Source of the DNA: an uncultured Flavobacterium sp.
GTDB taxonomy: Bacteria; Bacteroidota; Bacteroidia; Flavobacteriales; Flavobacteriaceae
NCBI GenBank assembly: GCA_937773775.1
Contig: CALJVL010000009.1
Coordinates: 124,001 to 188,000, forward strand
Reading direction: 5' to 3'
DNA length: 64,000 nucleotides
Shown here in pieces: positions 17,194 through 25,612 of this stretch (its first letter is position 1; each line of letters starts with the position of its first letter). The notes below the pieces were generated by a model, which was given only the letters and a program-made list of their open reading frames with translations, made no database searches and was not told the origin of the DNA. Position numbers and translations under genes: made by a program.

Positions 17194-19002
17194 ATGAGTA
17201 AAAGTAATAGATTTAAATATTTAGCGATTTGTATATCGGTTTTTGTAGTTTCATGTAAAGACAAAAATAATAATGGAGCAACAGCAGCTAACGTAAATTT
17301 TGATATTGTTCAAGGTTTTTACAGTAAAAGTATAAATGAATCACTTGTTTTAATTGATTCGTTAGCAATGTATCCTAGCGAAAGTGGTGAAGCGAAAGAT
17401 ATTTTTAAAAGGTTAAGAATAGCGTTTAAAAAGGCTGAGCCTTATGCGTCTTATTTAAGCCCAGAAGTAGGTCATAAAGCTAATGGCCCTGCATTGCCGA
17501 GTTTCACGGATGATACTCAAAGAGTTTTAGCACCAATAGGTCTCCAGCAAATAGAACAAACAATTTATGAGGGAGGAGGTTCAAAGGAAGTTTATCAAGA
17601 AGAAATTAAGTTAACTAAGGGACTTTTATACGTGTTGCAAAGGAATGTGGAGCAACGAGAAATGAATATCCAAAGATTTTTTATTTCCACACATCAGCAA
17701 TTATTAAGGATTATAAGTTTGGGTATTTCAGGTTTTGATACTCCCGTTAGTCATCTTGGAATTCATGAAACAATTATTTCCCTTGAGAGTTTGCGATTTG
17801 TGTATGAAAATAGCATTCAGTATATTGTTATTTCTAAAGATAAAAAACTGAACGAAAAGCTTTTAGATAATATTTCTAAAGCGATAGCTTTTATAAAAAT
17901 AAACAATGATTTTGACACTTTTGATAGGTACACATTTATTCGAAATTATATGAATCCAATTACTAAAAATTGGGTTGAAGTAAGAAAAGTGAGTGATATA
18001 TGGAAACCCGTTGCCTCGACACCATTTAATTTTGAAGCTCCTACTTTTTTTGAAGAGGATTCGTTTAATACAGACTATTTTACACCACCAGCTAATAGAA
18101 AACCTTCTAATAAACAAATAGCTTTAGGAAAAAAATTATTCTTTGATAAAAAATTATCACTAAACAATTCTGTTTCTTGTGCATCATGTCATAATCCAGA
18201 TAAAGCGTATGCAGACGGATTGCGGACAAGTATTGATAACAGAGGAAATAAAACACTTAGAAATGCACCAACACTGATAAATGCAGTGTTTCAAAAAAGT
18301 TTCTTTCTTGATGGAAGATCACAAACATTAACTGAGCAAATTAGTGAGGTTTTCATGAATAAGGATGAGTTTAATACGGAGATCCATCAGTTTTCTGATA
18401 AAATTTTAACAGATACGACTTATACTAAAATGTTCATTGATGTATTTGGTCATGTTCCAAGTAAAAATACGGAAGTCATTAAAGCGATTTCATCCTATAT
18501 TTCTACCTTGAAAGGAATGAATTCTAGATTTGATAAAAACATTAGGGGTGAGGAAGATAATTTTACTGCATCTGAAAAAAATGGAGTCAATTTATTTATG
18601 GGGAAAGCTTTGTGTGCAACCTGTCATTTTATGCCGTTAACTAATGGAACCGTTCCTCCTTTTTATAGCGAATCAGAAAGAGAAGTAATAGGAGTGCCAA
18701 AAACGAATAAAAATGAAGAATTAGATACTGATTTGGGGTTTTATTGGATGTATAATAATGCTCTTCACAAGGGAATGTTTAAAACTCCAACCATTCGTAA
18801 TATTGAAAAAACAGCTCCATATATGCACAACGGAGTTTACAATACCTTGGAAGAAGTAATGGATTTTTACAATAAAGGAGGAGGTGCTGGCTTAGGTTTT
18901 GATCTGCCACACCAAACACTACCTTTTGATGAATTAAATTTATCAAAAGAAGAATTAGGAGATCTTATTGCTTTTATGAAAACGTTAACCGATAATTATT
19001 AA
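17194..19002 (+). CDS. Di-heme cytochrome c peroxidase / MauG-type lipoprotein
   Basis: A 602-residue exported protein. The signal peptide ends in VVSC (lipobox Cys about residue 21). A roughly 280-residue mostly helical N-terminal domain follows, then a bacterial di-heme cytochrome c peroxidase domain with two c-type heme sites: CASCH at 329-333 and CATCH at 474-478. The KTPTIRNIEKTAPYMHNGV segment is the usual C-terminal heme-pocket motif of the family. Such proteins reduce peroxide or, like MauG, oxidise a protein partner. The long N-terminal domain is more than a classical CcpA carries. The PhoX-like lipoprotein immediately upstream is the obvious candidate partner (inference). Confidence 0.85.
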   Translation: MSKSNRFKYLAICISVFVVSCKDKNNNGATAANVNFDIVQGFYSKSINESLVLIDSLAMYPSESGEAKDIFKRLRIAFKKAEPYASYLSPEVGHKANGPALPSFTDDTQRVLAPIGLQQIEQTIYEGGGSKEVYQEEIKLTKGLLYVLQRNVEQREMNIQRFFISTHQQLLRIISLGISGFDTPVSHLGIHETIISLESLRFVYENSIQYIVISKDKKLNEKLLDNISKAIAFIKINNDFDTFDRYTFIRNYMNPITKNWVEVRKVSDIWKPVASTPFNFEAPTFFEEDSFNTDYFTPPANRKPSNKQIALGKKLFFDKKLSLNNSVSCASCHNPDKAYADGLRTSIDNRGNKTLRNAPTLINAVFQKSFFLDGRSQTLTEQISEVFMNKDEFNTEIHQFSDKILTDTTYTKMFIDVFGHVPSKNTEVIKAISSYISTLKGMNSRFDKNIRGEEDNFTASEKNGVNLFMGKALCATCHFMPLTNGTVPPFYSESEREVIGVPKTNKNEELDTDLGFYWMYNNALHKGMFKTPTIRNIEKTAPYMHNGVYNTLEEVMDFYNKGGGAGLGFDLPHQTLPFDELNLSKEELGDLIAFMKTLTDNY

Positions 19003-19007
19003 ATAAT

Positions 19008-19046
19008 AAAGACTGTCTTAAGTTCAGTAAAACAGAGACAGTCTTT
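19008..19046 (+). terminator. Terminator after the cytochrome gene
   Basis: An 11-bp stem AAAGACTGTCT / AGACAGTCTTT with a 17-nt loop; T-rich on both strands, so it may also serve terC coming from the other side. Confidence 0.75.
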
Positions 19047-19095
19047 TATTTATTGTTTGATGCTAAAGTAAAAAAAAAATCAAAGACAGCAGATT

Positions 19096-19869
19096 TTACT
19101 TGTTTTTCTTTGACATTTTCATATTGATAACTTCTACAAACAGGGAGAACGAAATGGCAAAATAGAGGTAGCCTTTCGGAACCGGTGTTACATGACTCCC
19201 AAGAATAAGCGCATTAGATAAATGAGCGCTTTCAGTAAGTAGCATCATCCCAATTAAAATTAAGAAGGAAAGTCCTAAAATTTGAATAGAGGGGTGTTTA
19301 TTTACAAAACTCCCCACGGGAACCGCAAACTGCATCATTACCAAAACAGAAATTACAACAGCCGTAATCATAATATATAAGGCACCATCAACGCCATTAG
19401 TCATCCCTACGGCAGTAAGAATACTGTCAAAAGAGAAAACCAAATCAATCAAAATGATTTGTAATAATACACTCTGAAAGGACTTTGTCGCTGCCTTAAC
19501 AAGTTCTTTTTCTTCATGGCCTTTTTCATCTACTTTTTCGCGAATTTCACTAGTGCTTTTATAAATAAGGAATAGACCTCCCAAGAATAGAATGATACTT
19601 TGTCCCGTTATTCCGGCAGAGAACCAACTTAGGTCTATGCTGAACCAGGGTTCCTTCATTTGTATTAATAAGTTAATTCCAAACAATAGTGCAATTCTCA
19701 TGAACATGGCTAAAAACATACCTATTTTAGTCGCTTTTTTACGGCTTTCTATTGGCAGTTTACCCGTTGCAATCGAAATGAAAATAATATTGTCAATCCC
19801 CAGAACAATTTCTAGAAAGGTTAGTGTTAGCAAGGCAATCCAGGCATCAGGATTTAAAAATACTTCCAT
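19096..19869 (-). CDS. TerC family integral membrane protein
   Basis: A 257-residue membrane protein of the TerC/Alx group, with about seven or eight transmembrane segments. Family signatures are visible: EIVLGIDNIIFISI near residues 20-33 and DLVFSFDSILTAVGM near 140-155. These carry the conserved acidic residues thought to bind Mn or another metal. The family is linked to tellurite resistance and, in better-studied members, to manganese export and metalation of exported proteins. The start is the ATG of MEVFLNPDAWIALL. A 5'-truncated relative lies 3.6 kb away beside parC. Confidence 0.9.
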   Translation of the reverse strand: MEVFLNPDAWIALLTLTFLEIVLGIDNIIFISIATGKLPIESRKKATKIGMFLAMFMRIALLFGINLLIQMKEPWFSIDLSWFSAGITGQSIILFLGGLFLIYKSTSEIREKVDEKGHEEKELVKAATKSFQSVLLQIILIDLVFSFDSILTAVGMTNGVDGALYIMITAVVISVLVMMQFAVPVGSFVNKHPSIQILGLSFLILIGMMLLTESAHLSNALILGSHVTPVPKGYLYFAISFSLFVEVINMKMSKKNK

Positions 19870-19923
19870 TTTTCTTAGTCGTTAATTTGTTATAAGCGCG
19901 AACGTAACAATCATTAAGAGGCT

Positions 19924-20304
19924 TTACTCTCCGAGTTTGGTCACGACTCCTTTTTGCTTTTGGTCATTGCCTACCATTCCAAATTCAAAGGTATAAGTGT
20001 TTCCTGATGTTGATAAAATTTTCATTCCTATTGCTTTTTCTTCCGCCATGTTTTTGGGGTGTAATTTTCTCAAAATGTACTCGCAATCGTTTACCCATCT
20101 TATCGACGCAGTGTCTGTTTTACCCTCAAAAGTTTCGATTTCGATGCTGTCATTTCGTTCAAACAGCGTTATTTTTTTTTCGCCATCGACCTCGTATTCA
20201 AAACTGAATTTGCCGGTTTTAAAATCTTTGCAGTTTCGTTCGACATTGTAGCAAGAAACAACTAATAGTAGTAGTGGTAATAAGAGTATGCTTTTTATAT
20301 TCAT
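19924..20304 (-). CDS. Lipoprotein of unknown function
   Basis: A 126-residue protein with a clear type II signal peptide (LLLLVVSC, Cys at residue 18) and a small beta-rich body (GKFSFEYEVDGEKKITLFERND, in part). I do not recognise an enzyme motif. The pattern of alternating strands with a final GVVTKLGE resembles small flavobacterial lipoproteins, some of which carry misleading topoisomerase names in databases. It is the last gene of a minus-strand run with the pentapeptide-repeat gene (8 nt upstream), DUF6095 and murQ. Confidence 0.75.
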   Translation of the reverse strand: MNIKSILLLPLLLLVVSCYNVERNCKDFKTGKFSFEYEVDGEKKITLFERNDSIEIETFEGKTDTASIRWVNDCEYILRKLHPKNMAEEKAIGMKILSTSGNTYTFEFGMVGNDQKQKGVVTKLGE

Positions 20305-20312
20305 ATTGTTTT

Positions 20313-20885
20313 TTATTGAATTTTAATATCATATTTATCCAAAAGTCCCGGTATGCCTTGAGTAGAAAAACGGGCTTTTTTCATTGGGTTAAACTCGGGA
20401 TCGATTTTATAATTGTAAGCGGTCAGGAAATTGACTTCCTTTAGTTGAGTATCATTGAAAATGGCACTATCTAAATTGCAGTTGTCAAAAACGGATTGTG
20501 TAAGATTACTTCCTATGAAACTTACCTCTTTCATCGAGCAGTTGTTGAATTTCGTTTTGGGCATTTTCTTATTTGCGAAGGAAGAGTAGTCCAGAACGCA
20601 ATCCTGAAAATGAACTCCAAACAAGAAGTCTGTGCAGCTCTGAAATTCAATTCCCAATAGTTTGCAATTGCTAAAATTGACAGTTTTTAAACTTGTGCCA
20701 CGCAATTGTGTCATCGACAGATTGCAGTCGATGAATTCGCAATCCATAAAAGTATTACTAGAAAAGTCACTGTTAGAGAAGTCACAGTTTTTAAACGTAC
20801 AATCCTCAAATTCTCTATTATTAACTTTCTTGTTGATGAAAACAACTTTTTCAAAAGTCTTTTGAATATGAATAAGATCTTCCAT
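20313..20885 (-). CDS. Pentapeptide-repeat protein
   Basis: A 190-residue protein built almost entirely of A(D/N)LxF-type pentapeptides, for example CDFSNSDF, CEFIDCNLSM and DNCNLDSAIF. It should fold as a right-handed quadrilateral beta-helix. The C-terminal tail (FSTQGIPGLLDKYDIKIQ) is non-repetitive. Qnr/MfpA proteins of this fold protect topoisomerases by mimicking DNA, but most pentapeptide proteins have unknown roles. Nearness to parE/parC (about 5 kb) is only suggestive. Its start codon overlaps the stop of DUF6095 (TAATG), so it is translationally coupled. Confidence 0.88.
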   Translation of the reverse strand: MEDLIHIQKTFEKVVFINKKVNNREFEDCTFKNCDFSNSDFSSNTFMDCEFIDCNLSMTQLRGTSLKTVNFSNCKLLGIEFQSCTDFLFGVHFQDCVLDYSSFANKKMPKTKFNNCSMKEVSFIGSNLTQSVFDNCNLDSAIFNDTQLKEVNFLTAYNYKIDPEFNPMKKARFSTQGIPGLLDKYDIKIQ

Positions 20886-21106
20886 TAGTCGTCAAATAAG
20901 CTTTTGATAATTGTTTTCAATCCCATATACATGACAAACATAGCGCCTAGGCATGCGATGATTCCGATTGCCAAAACAAGATAATGCCATAGGTTTTGTT
21001 TATTCATAAACGCATTATAAATCAATGACGGACCAATAAAGAAGAGGGGCAAAGCGCCCGCTAAATATTTTATTCCTTTGGATAAGACCTCTTTATTTGT
21101 TCCCAT
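20885..21106 (-). CDS. Small two-helix membrane protein (DUF6095-like)
   Basis: A 73-residue protein with two transmembrane segments (YLAGALPLFFIGPSLIYNAF and HYLVLAIGIIACLGAMFVMY) and short charged ends. I place it in DUF6095, a small flavobacterial family often found beside murQ, from memory of the context. I chose the start at MGTNKEVL; a longer frame would overlap murQ. Its stop overlaps the next gene's ATG. No biochemical function is known. Confidence 0.72.
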   Translation of the reverse strand: MGTNKEVLSKGIKYLAGALPLFFIGPSLIYNAFMNKQNLWHYLVLAIGIIACLGAMFVMYMGLKTIIKSLFDD

Positions 21107-21155
21107 TAATTTATATTTAAAGTTGCATTTTATTTTGTTTACTAAAAAGAGCTTA

Positions 21156-21971
21156 CTACTTACTGTTATAAGAGTCAACTACTTTTCTTACACTTCCGTG
21201 TGTATTTAATAATTCAGCTGCTTCTTCATAGCTGACTGGAATTTCTCCCATGATCATTTTTATGCCGCGGTCAACTAGTTTACTGTTGCTCAATTGCATG
21301 TCGACCATTTTGTTTCCTTTGACTTTTCCCAATTGAATCATCGTGGCTGTCGAAATCATGTTGAGCACTAATTTTTGCGCTGTTCCAGCTTTCATTCTTG
21401 AGCTTCCGGTCACAAATTCGGGCCCTACGACCACGTCGATTGGGAATTTTGCGGTTTTAGAAAGTGGACTTTCTGCATTGCACGAAATACTTCCCGTTAT
21501 GATGTTATTTTCATTGCAGGTTTGTAGTCCACCAATGACATAAGGCGTTGTTCCAGAGGCTGCAATCCCTATCACGACATCATTTTTGTTAATTTTGTAC
21601 TCTAATAAATCTTTCCAAGATTGGGCCGTGTTATCTTCTGCATTTTCCACCGCTCTGCGAATGGCCGCATCACCGCCGGCAATAATTCCCACAACCATAT
21701 CGAATGACACTCCAAAAGTAGGTGGGCACTCTGATGCATCCACAACTCCCAAACGTCCTGAAGTTCCTGCACCTATGTAAAAAAGTCTCCCTCCCAGTTT
21801 CATTTTAGTAACAATTTGTGTCACTAAACTTTCAATTTGGGGCAATGCTTTTTCGATGGCAAAAGGCACGGTTTTATCTTCCTGATTGATGTTGGCTAAC
21901 AATTCAGTAACAGACATTTTTTCAAGATGTTCATATTTTGAGGATTGTTCCGTGGTTTTGGTAAAATTCAT
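21156..21971 (-). CDS. murQ: N-acetylmuramic acid 6-phosphate etherase
   Basis: Cleaves the lactyl ether of MurNAc-6-phosphate to give GlcNAc-6-phosphate and D-lactate in peptidoglycan recycling. The 271-residue protein contains a SIS sugar-phosphate domain with FYIGAGTSGRLGVVDASECPPT and the family signature GIAASGTTPYVIGGL, then GSSRMKAGTAQKLVLNM. It heads a minus-strand run with DUF6095, the pentapeptide protein and a lipoprotein. A CAAAATTA (TAATTTTG on its strand) -7-like box lies at 21992-21999, about 20 nt before the ATG. Confidence 0.94.
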   Translation of the reverse strand: MNFTKTTEQSSKYEHLEKMSVTELLANINQEDKTVPFAIEKALPQIESLVTQIVTKMKLGGRLFYIGAGTSGRLGVVDASECPPTFGVSFDMVVGIIAGGDAAIRRAVENAEDNTAQSWKDLLEYKINKNDVVIGIAASGTTPYVIGGLQTCNENNIITGSISCNAESPLSKTAKFPIDVVVGPEFVTGSSRMKAGTAQKLVLNMISTATMIQLGKVKGNKMVDMQLSNSKLVDRGIKMIMGEIPVSYEEAAELLNTHGSVRKVVDSYNSK

Positions 21972-22324
21972 TTTTTGTAATTAGACTTCCCCAAAATTAA
22001 CCTTTTTTCGGGCAATGGCATAAAGATTTTTGCTTTAAAACTTCAGTATTGAATATTTGTTATTGAATATTCAATATTGGTTTTTATTAGGTAAGAAGAA
22101 GCAAACCACTGGGTTTCCATTTTTTTTGAATATGCAATTTTAAAAAATGAATTTTGAAATTATCAACTGCTGCGTGAGTAATGGAAGCAGAAATCCTCTT
22201 TATTATTTTAAATAAAAAGATTAGCTCATATTATTTTTATTTTAGTCGGAATTCGGTGAATTTCATTTGCAGCGAATTGCGCGACCCTGCCGTCCCTTTA
22301 GTGGAAGTGGGTGCACGCTCAAAA
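21972..22324. other. Gene-free stretch between murQ and the ZIP transporter
   Basis: Holds the murQ -7-like box and an AT-rich near-palindrome built from TATTGAATATT units at about 22047-22079. A more GC-rich, non-coding patch lies near 22260-22315. Nothing else is recognisable. Confidence 0.5.
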
Positions 22325-22996
22325 TCACAAGAAAAACGCTAATAGAATTCCGAAAATAATCACGGAAACTTTGGCAATATTAAATTTATGACCTTCACTA
22401 CTTTCAAAAATAATAGTCGATGAAATGTGGAACAATATCCCGATGACAACGGCTGTGATTTGCGTAGTATATTGATTCAAAATAGGTAAATAATCGGATG
22501 CTAATGTTCCTAACGGAGTCATAACAGCAAAAGTGATCATGAAAGCAAAAATCGCTTTTTTATTTAGGTTTGAATTAATAAAAAAGGTAGTCAGGATAAT
22601 AGCAATGGGCAAATGATGAATCGCTATCCCAATGGCTAAATTATCATGGTGATGCCCTACAGGAAACCCTTCTAGGAATGCATGAATACAAAGACTGATA
22701 AACAATAGCCATGGAATATGGCTCATGTTTGGATGCCCATGTACATGCCCGTGTTCTGCCCCCTTTGAAAAAAATTCCAATATAATCTGGAATAAAATCC
22801 CCATCATGATAAATAAACCAGTGTTACTGTTTTTACTTTCGTAAACATTCGGAAGCAAATGCATCACGGTCAACGATAGTAAAAAAGAACCACTGAAAGC
22901 CAACAACAGCTTCAAGTTGGTTTTGTTCTGTGGTTTTAAAATTAATGCGACAACATATCCTAATAGGACGGAAAGTAACGGTAAAAGATAATTCAT
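22325..22996 (-). CDS. ZIP-family metal transporter
   Basis: A 223-residue integral membrane protein with the ZIP architecture. A histidine-rich cytoplasmic loop (HGHVHGHPNMSH) comes before the metal-site helices CIHAFLEGFPVG and IAIHHLPIAIILTTFF. These carry the His/Glu ligands for Zn or related divalent cations. It belongs to the compact bacterial ZupT/GufA-like group. Import of zinc or iron into the cytoplasm is the usual role, but the metal cannot be told from sequence. It is preceded by a methyltransferase gene on the same strand (80 nt gap). Confidence 0.88.
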   Translation of the reverse strand: MNYLLPLLSVLLGYVVALILKPQNKTNLKLLLAFSGSFLLSLTVMHLLPNVYESKNSNTGLFIMMGILFQIILEFFSKGAEHGHVHGHPNMSHIPWLLFISLCIHAFLEGFPVGHHHDNLAIGIAIHHLPIAIILTTFFINSNLNKKAIFAFMITFAVMTPLGTLASDYLPILNQYTTQITAVVIGILFHISSTIIFESSEGHKFNIAKVSVIIFGILLAFFL

Positions 22997-23076
22997 TTCT
23001 AGTATTGAATCGGTTAAAAAGGTCTTCGATTGACAATTGGTTTGCGATTAAACAAAACATTAAATTTCCCTATGGA

Positions 23077-23841
23077 CTATTTAAAAATCATAATTAATCT
23101 TTCACTTTCCGTTTTGTGGAACTTTTTCAACTTGTAATCTCCAAAAATATCTAATAAGTAAATTCCGGCTTCTTCCATTAAGGTTTCAAAATCGTTCAGT
23201 GTTAATGCTTTTACTCTTTCAGTAAAGTGAAAACTTTGTCCTTTATCTTCAAAGTCAATTTCTTTATAGATATATCCGTCTTTCAAATATCGTTTGATGT
23301 GAAAATCGATGTCGTCTACCGTTTTTGTCTCTTCTGGAACCAATGTGTTCAAGACTTGGGCCACGTTCATAAAATCAATCACGGCGAACCCATATTCAGA
23401 CAAGCTTTCTTTGATTGCTTTCAAAGTGGTAAGGTTGTCTTCGTCATTTTCGAAATAACCAAAACTGGTAAATAAATTAAAAATGGCATCGTATTTTTCT
23501 TCGAAAGGCTCACGCATGTCGTGCACTTTAAAACGCAAAGTTTCATTCGCGTTTTTATTGGCTATTGCAATACTGTTTTCTGATAGATCGGCACCCAATA
23601 CGTCGAAACCCAATTGATTAAGGTAGATCGAGTGACGTCCTTTTCCACAGGCCAAATCAAGCACTTTTGCTTTCTCAGGAAGGTTGAGGTAATGCGTAAT
23701 GTTATCCATAAATACTTGGGCTTCCCTGTAATTACGGCCTTTATAAAGGATGTGGTAGTAAGGTGTATCGAACCATGAACTGAACCAAGTTTGAGTTGGT
23801 TCATCCTGGTTTCTTATCGTTGGTTTTTGTTCTTCAGACAT
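23077..23841 (-). CDS. Class I SAM-dependent methyltransferase
   Basis: A 254-residue methyltransferase with motif I VLDLACGKGRHSIYL, acidic motif II GADLSENSI, and the NLFTSFGYFENDEDN segment. The tryptophan-rich start (TWFSSWFDTPYYHILYKGRNY) is typical of a conserved Bacteroidota family of unknown substrate. A CAAATTTA (-7-like on its strand) box lies about 30 nt upstream of the ATG. The ZIP transporter follows and may be co-transcribed, although no functional link is evident. Confidence 0.85.
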   Translation of the reverse strand: MSEEQKPTIRNQDEPTQTWFSSWFDTPYYHILYKGRNYREAQVFMDNITHYLNLPEKAKVLDLACGKGRHSIYLNQLGFDVLGADLSENSIAIANKNANETLRFKVHDMREPFEEKYDAIFNLFTSFGYFENDEDNLTTLKAIKESLSEYGFAVIDFMNVAQVLNTLVPEETKTVDDIDFHIKRYLKDGYIYKEIDFEDKGQSFHFTERVKALTLNDFETLMEEAGIYLLDIFGDYKLKKFHKTESERLIMIFK

Positions 23842-24002
23842 TTATTCTTTTTCAATTTATTCTATCCGGCAAATTTAGTGTATTTTTGCTGAAATATAAA
23901 GAATACGAGTATATACAAGGACATTCTCGTAACAAATACTAAAATTTTTATTACAGGTAGGGTTTTATTTAGAAGAATACTTGTTTTAATTGACAGAAAA
24001 AA

Positions 24003-25181
24003 ATGGAAAATAATTTTAAGATGGTTGCCAAAACCTTTTTTGGTTTTGAAGAAATATTAGCAAAGGAATTACTGATGTTGGGCGCACAAGACGTTGAACA
24101 AGGTGTAAGAATGGTTAGCTTTAAAGGCGATAAAGGATTTATGTACAAAGCCAATTTGGCTTTGCGTACGGCTTTAAAAATATTGAAACCCATTTACTTT
24201 TTTAAAGCAAATAATGAGCAAGCTTTATATAAAGGAATATCAGGTGTAAACTGGTCAAGATATATTAATGCCAATCAAACTTTTGTAATTGATGCTACCG
24301 TTCACTCTGATAATTTTAATCATTCTGAATTCGTTTCACAGAAATGTAAGGATGCGATTGTGGATCAATTTAGAGAAAGAACAGGACAACGTCCAAGTAT
24401 TGATAAGGCACATCCTGATTTGCGAATAAATATTCATATTGACAGAGACCAAGTTTCTGTTGCATTAGATACCTCAGGGAATTCATTGCATCAGCGTGGA
24501 TATAGAACCGCTACTAACATTGCACCAATAAACGAAGTGTTGGCGGCGGGAGTATTGTTGCTTTCAGGTTGGGACGGACAAGGCGATTTTCTAGACCCGA
24601 TGTGTGGCTCGGGCACATTTCTTGCTGAAGCGGCTATGATTGCCTGCAACATTCCGGCGAATATTAACCGTAAAGAGTTTGCTTTCGAAAAATGGCACGA
24701 TTGGGATAATGAGTTGTTTGACAATATCACCGACAGTTTGTTGAAAAAAGTGCGTGAATTTCATTATACGATAAAAGGATTTGACAAAGCGCCATCTGCT
24801 GTTAGCAAGGCTAAAGACAACATCAAGAATGCTAATCTTGAAGAATATATCAGCATCGAAGAAAGGAATTTCTTTGATACCGAAAAAACTACAGAAGGGA
24901 AATTGCACATGGTTTTCAATCCTCCTTATGATGAGCGACTAGATATTCACATGGAAGAGTTCTATAAAAACATTGGCAATACCCTTAAGAAAAACTATCC
25001 TGGAACAAACGCCTGGTTTATCACAGGTAATCTAGAAGCCTTGAAATTTGTTGGATTGAAACCTTCAAGAAAAATCAAACTTTTTAATGCGAGTATTGAA
25101 GCCCGTTTGGTGAAATACGAAATGTATGAAGGAAGTAAGAGGACCAAGTTTCAGGTAACTGCTGATGATAGCGTTGAGTAA
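24003..25181 (+). CDS. THUMP-domain RNA methyltransferase (RlmL-like)
   Basis: A 392-residue enzyme combining an N-terminal ferredoxin-like/THUMP RNA-binding region (about 1-155, FFGFEEILAKELLMLGA) with a Rossmann methyltransferase domain. DPMCGSGTFLAEA (from residue 198) is the SAM loop and NPPY (306-309) the catalytic motif for methylating an exocyclic amino group. By family it should make an N2-methylguanine in 23S rRNA, as the N-terminal half of E. coli RlmKL does. It is transcribed divergently from the neighbouring methyltransferase gene. Confidence 0.88.
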   Translation: MENNFKMVAKTFFGFEEILAKELLMLGAQDVEQGVRMVSFKGDKGFMYKANLALRTALKILKPIYFFKANNEQALYKGISGVNWSRYINANQTFVIDATVHSDNFNHSEFVSQKCKDAIVDQFRERTGQRPSIDKAHPDLRINIHIDRDQVSVALDTSGNSLHQRGYRTATNIAPINEVLAAGVLLLSGWDGQGDFLDPMCGSGTFLAEAAMIACNIPANINRKEFAFEKWHDWDNELFDNITDSLLKKVREFHYTIKGFDKAPSAVSKAKDNIKNANLEEYISIEERNFFDTEKTTEGKLHMVFNPPYDERLDIHMEEFYKNIGNTLKKNYPGTNAWFITGNLEALKFVGLKPSRKIKLFNASIEARLVKYEMYEGSKRTKFQVTADDSVE

Positions 25182-25284
25182 GCAGTCTTCAGTGAGCAGT
25201 AATAATTGTTCAGTGACAATTGCTTTAAGTGCAGTTGCTCGAACGTAAAACTTTTTAAAATTTAAATAAATAAAACAAAACAAA

Positions 25285-25521
25285 ATGACAAAATTACAGA
25301 TAAGAGCTTTTCTATATCAATTAGGATGTTTTGCGATATTATTCATCTCAGCACGCTATTTAGTGGAACATTATACTGAATTAACCGGATATTGGATTCC
25401 TGTGACTGCATTTTTTGTGGGGACAATAGTATCGCCAAAGTTCCAAGCAATAAAATCCAAAGACGGTGAAAAGTTGTTTATGAAATGGGTTTTTATGAAA
25501 GGCGTGAAGGAAATAGGATAA
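25285..25521 (+). CDS. Small membrane protein of unknown function
   Basis: A 78-residue protein with two hydrophobic segments (LYQLGCFAILFISARYLV and YWIPVTAFFVGTIVSP) and a basic C-terminal tail. I do not recognise a family. It lies 103 nt downstream of the RlmL-like gene on the same strand and ends at a strong terminator, so the two may share a transcript. The ATG follows an AT-rich stretch rather than a Shine-Dalgarno site. Confidence 0.7.
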   Translation: MTKLQIRAFLYQLGCFAILFISARYLVEHYTELTGYWIPVTAFFVGTIVSPKFQAIKSKDGEKLFMKWVFMKGVKEIG

Positions 25522-25543
25522 TTTGTTTGTGACAGTATAAAAG

Positions 25544-25587
25544 AAAAGGAGCTAATTATAAATCATTTATAATTAGCTCCTTTTTCC
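25544..25587 (+). terminator. Strong bidirectional terminator
   Basis: A long, nearly perfect stem: AAAAGGAGCTAATTATAAA pairs with its complement around a TCA loop. T-runs on both strands serve the small membrane gene and the convergent DUF6048 gene. Confidence 0.9.
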
Positions 25588-25612
25588 ATATGTAGAAACC
25601 CTATCTTTTTTG

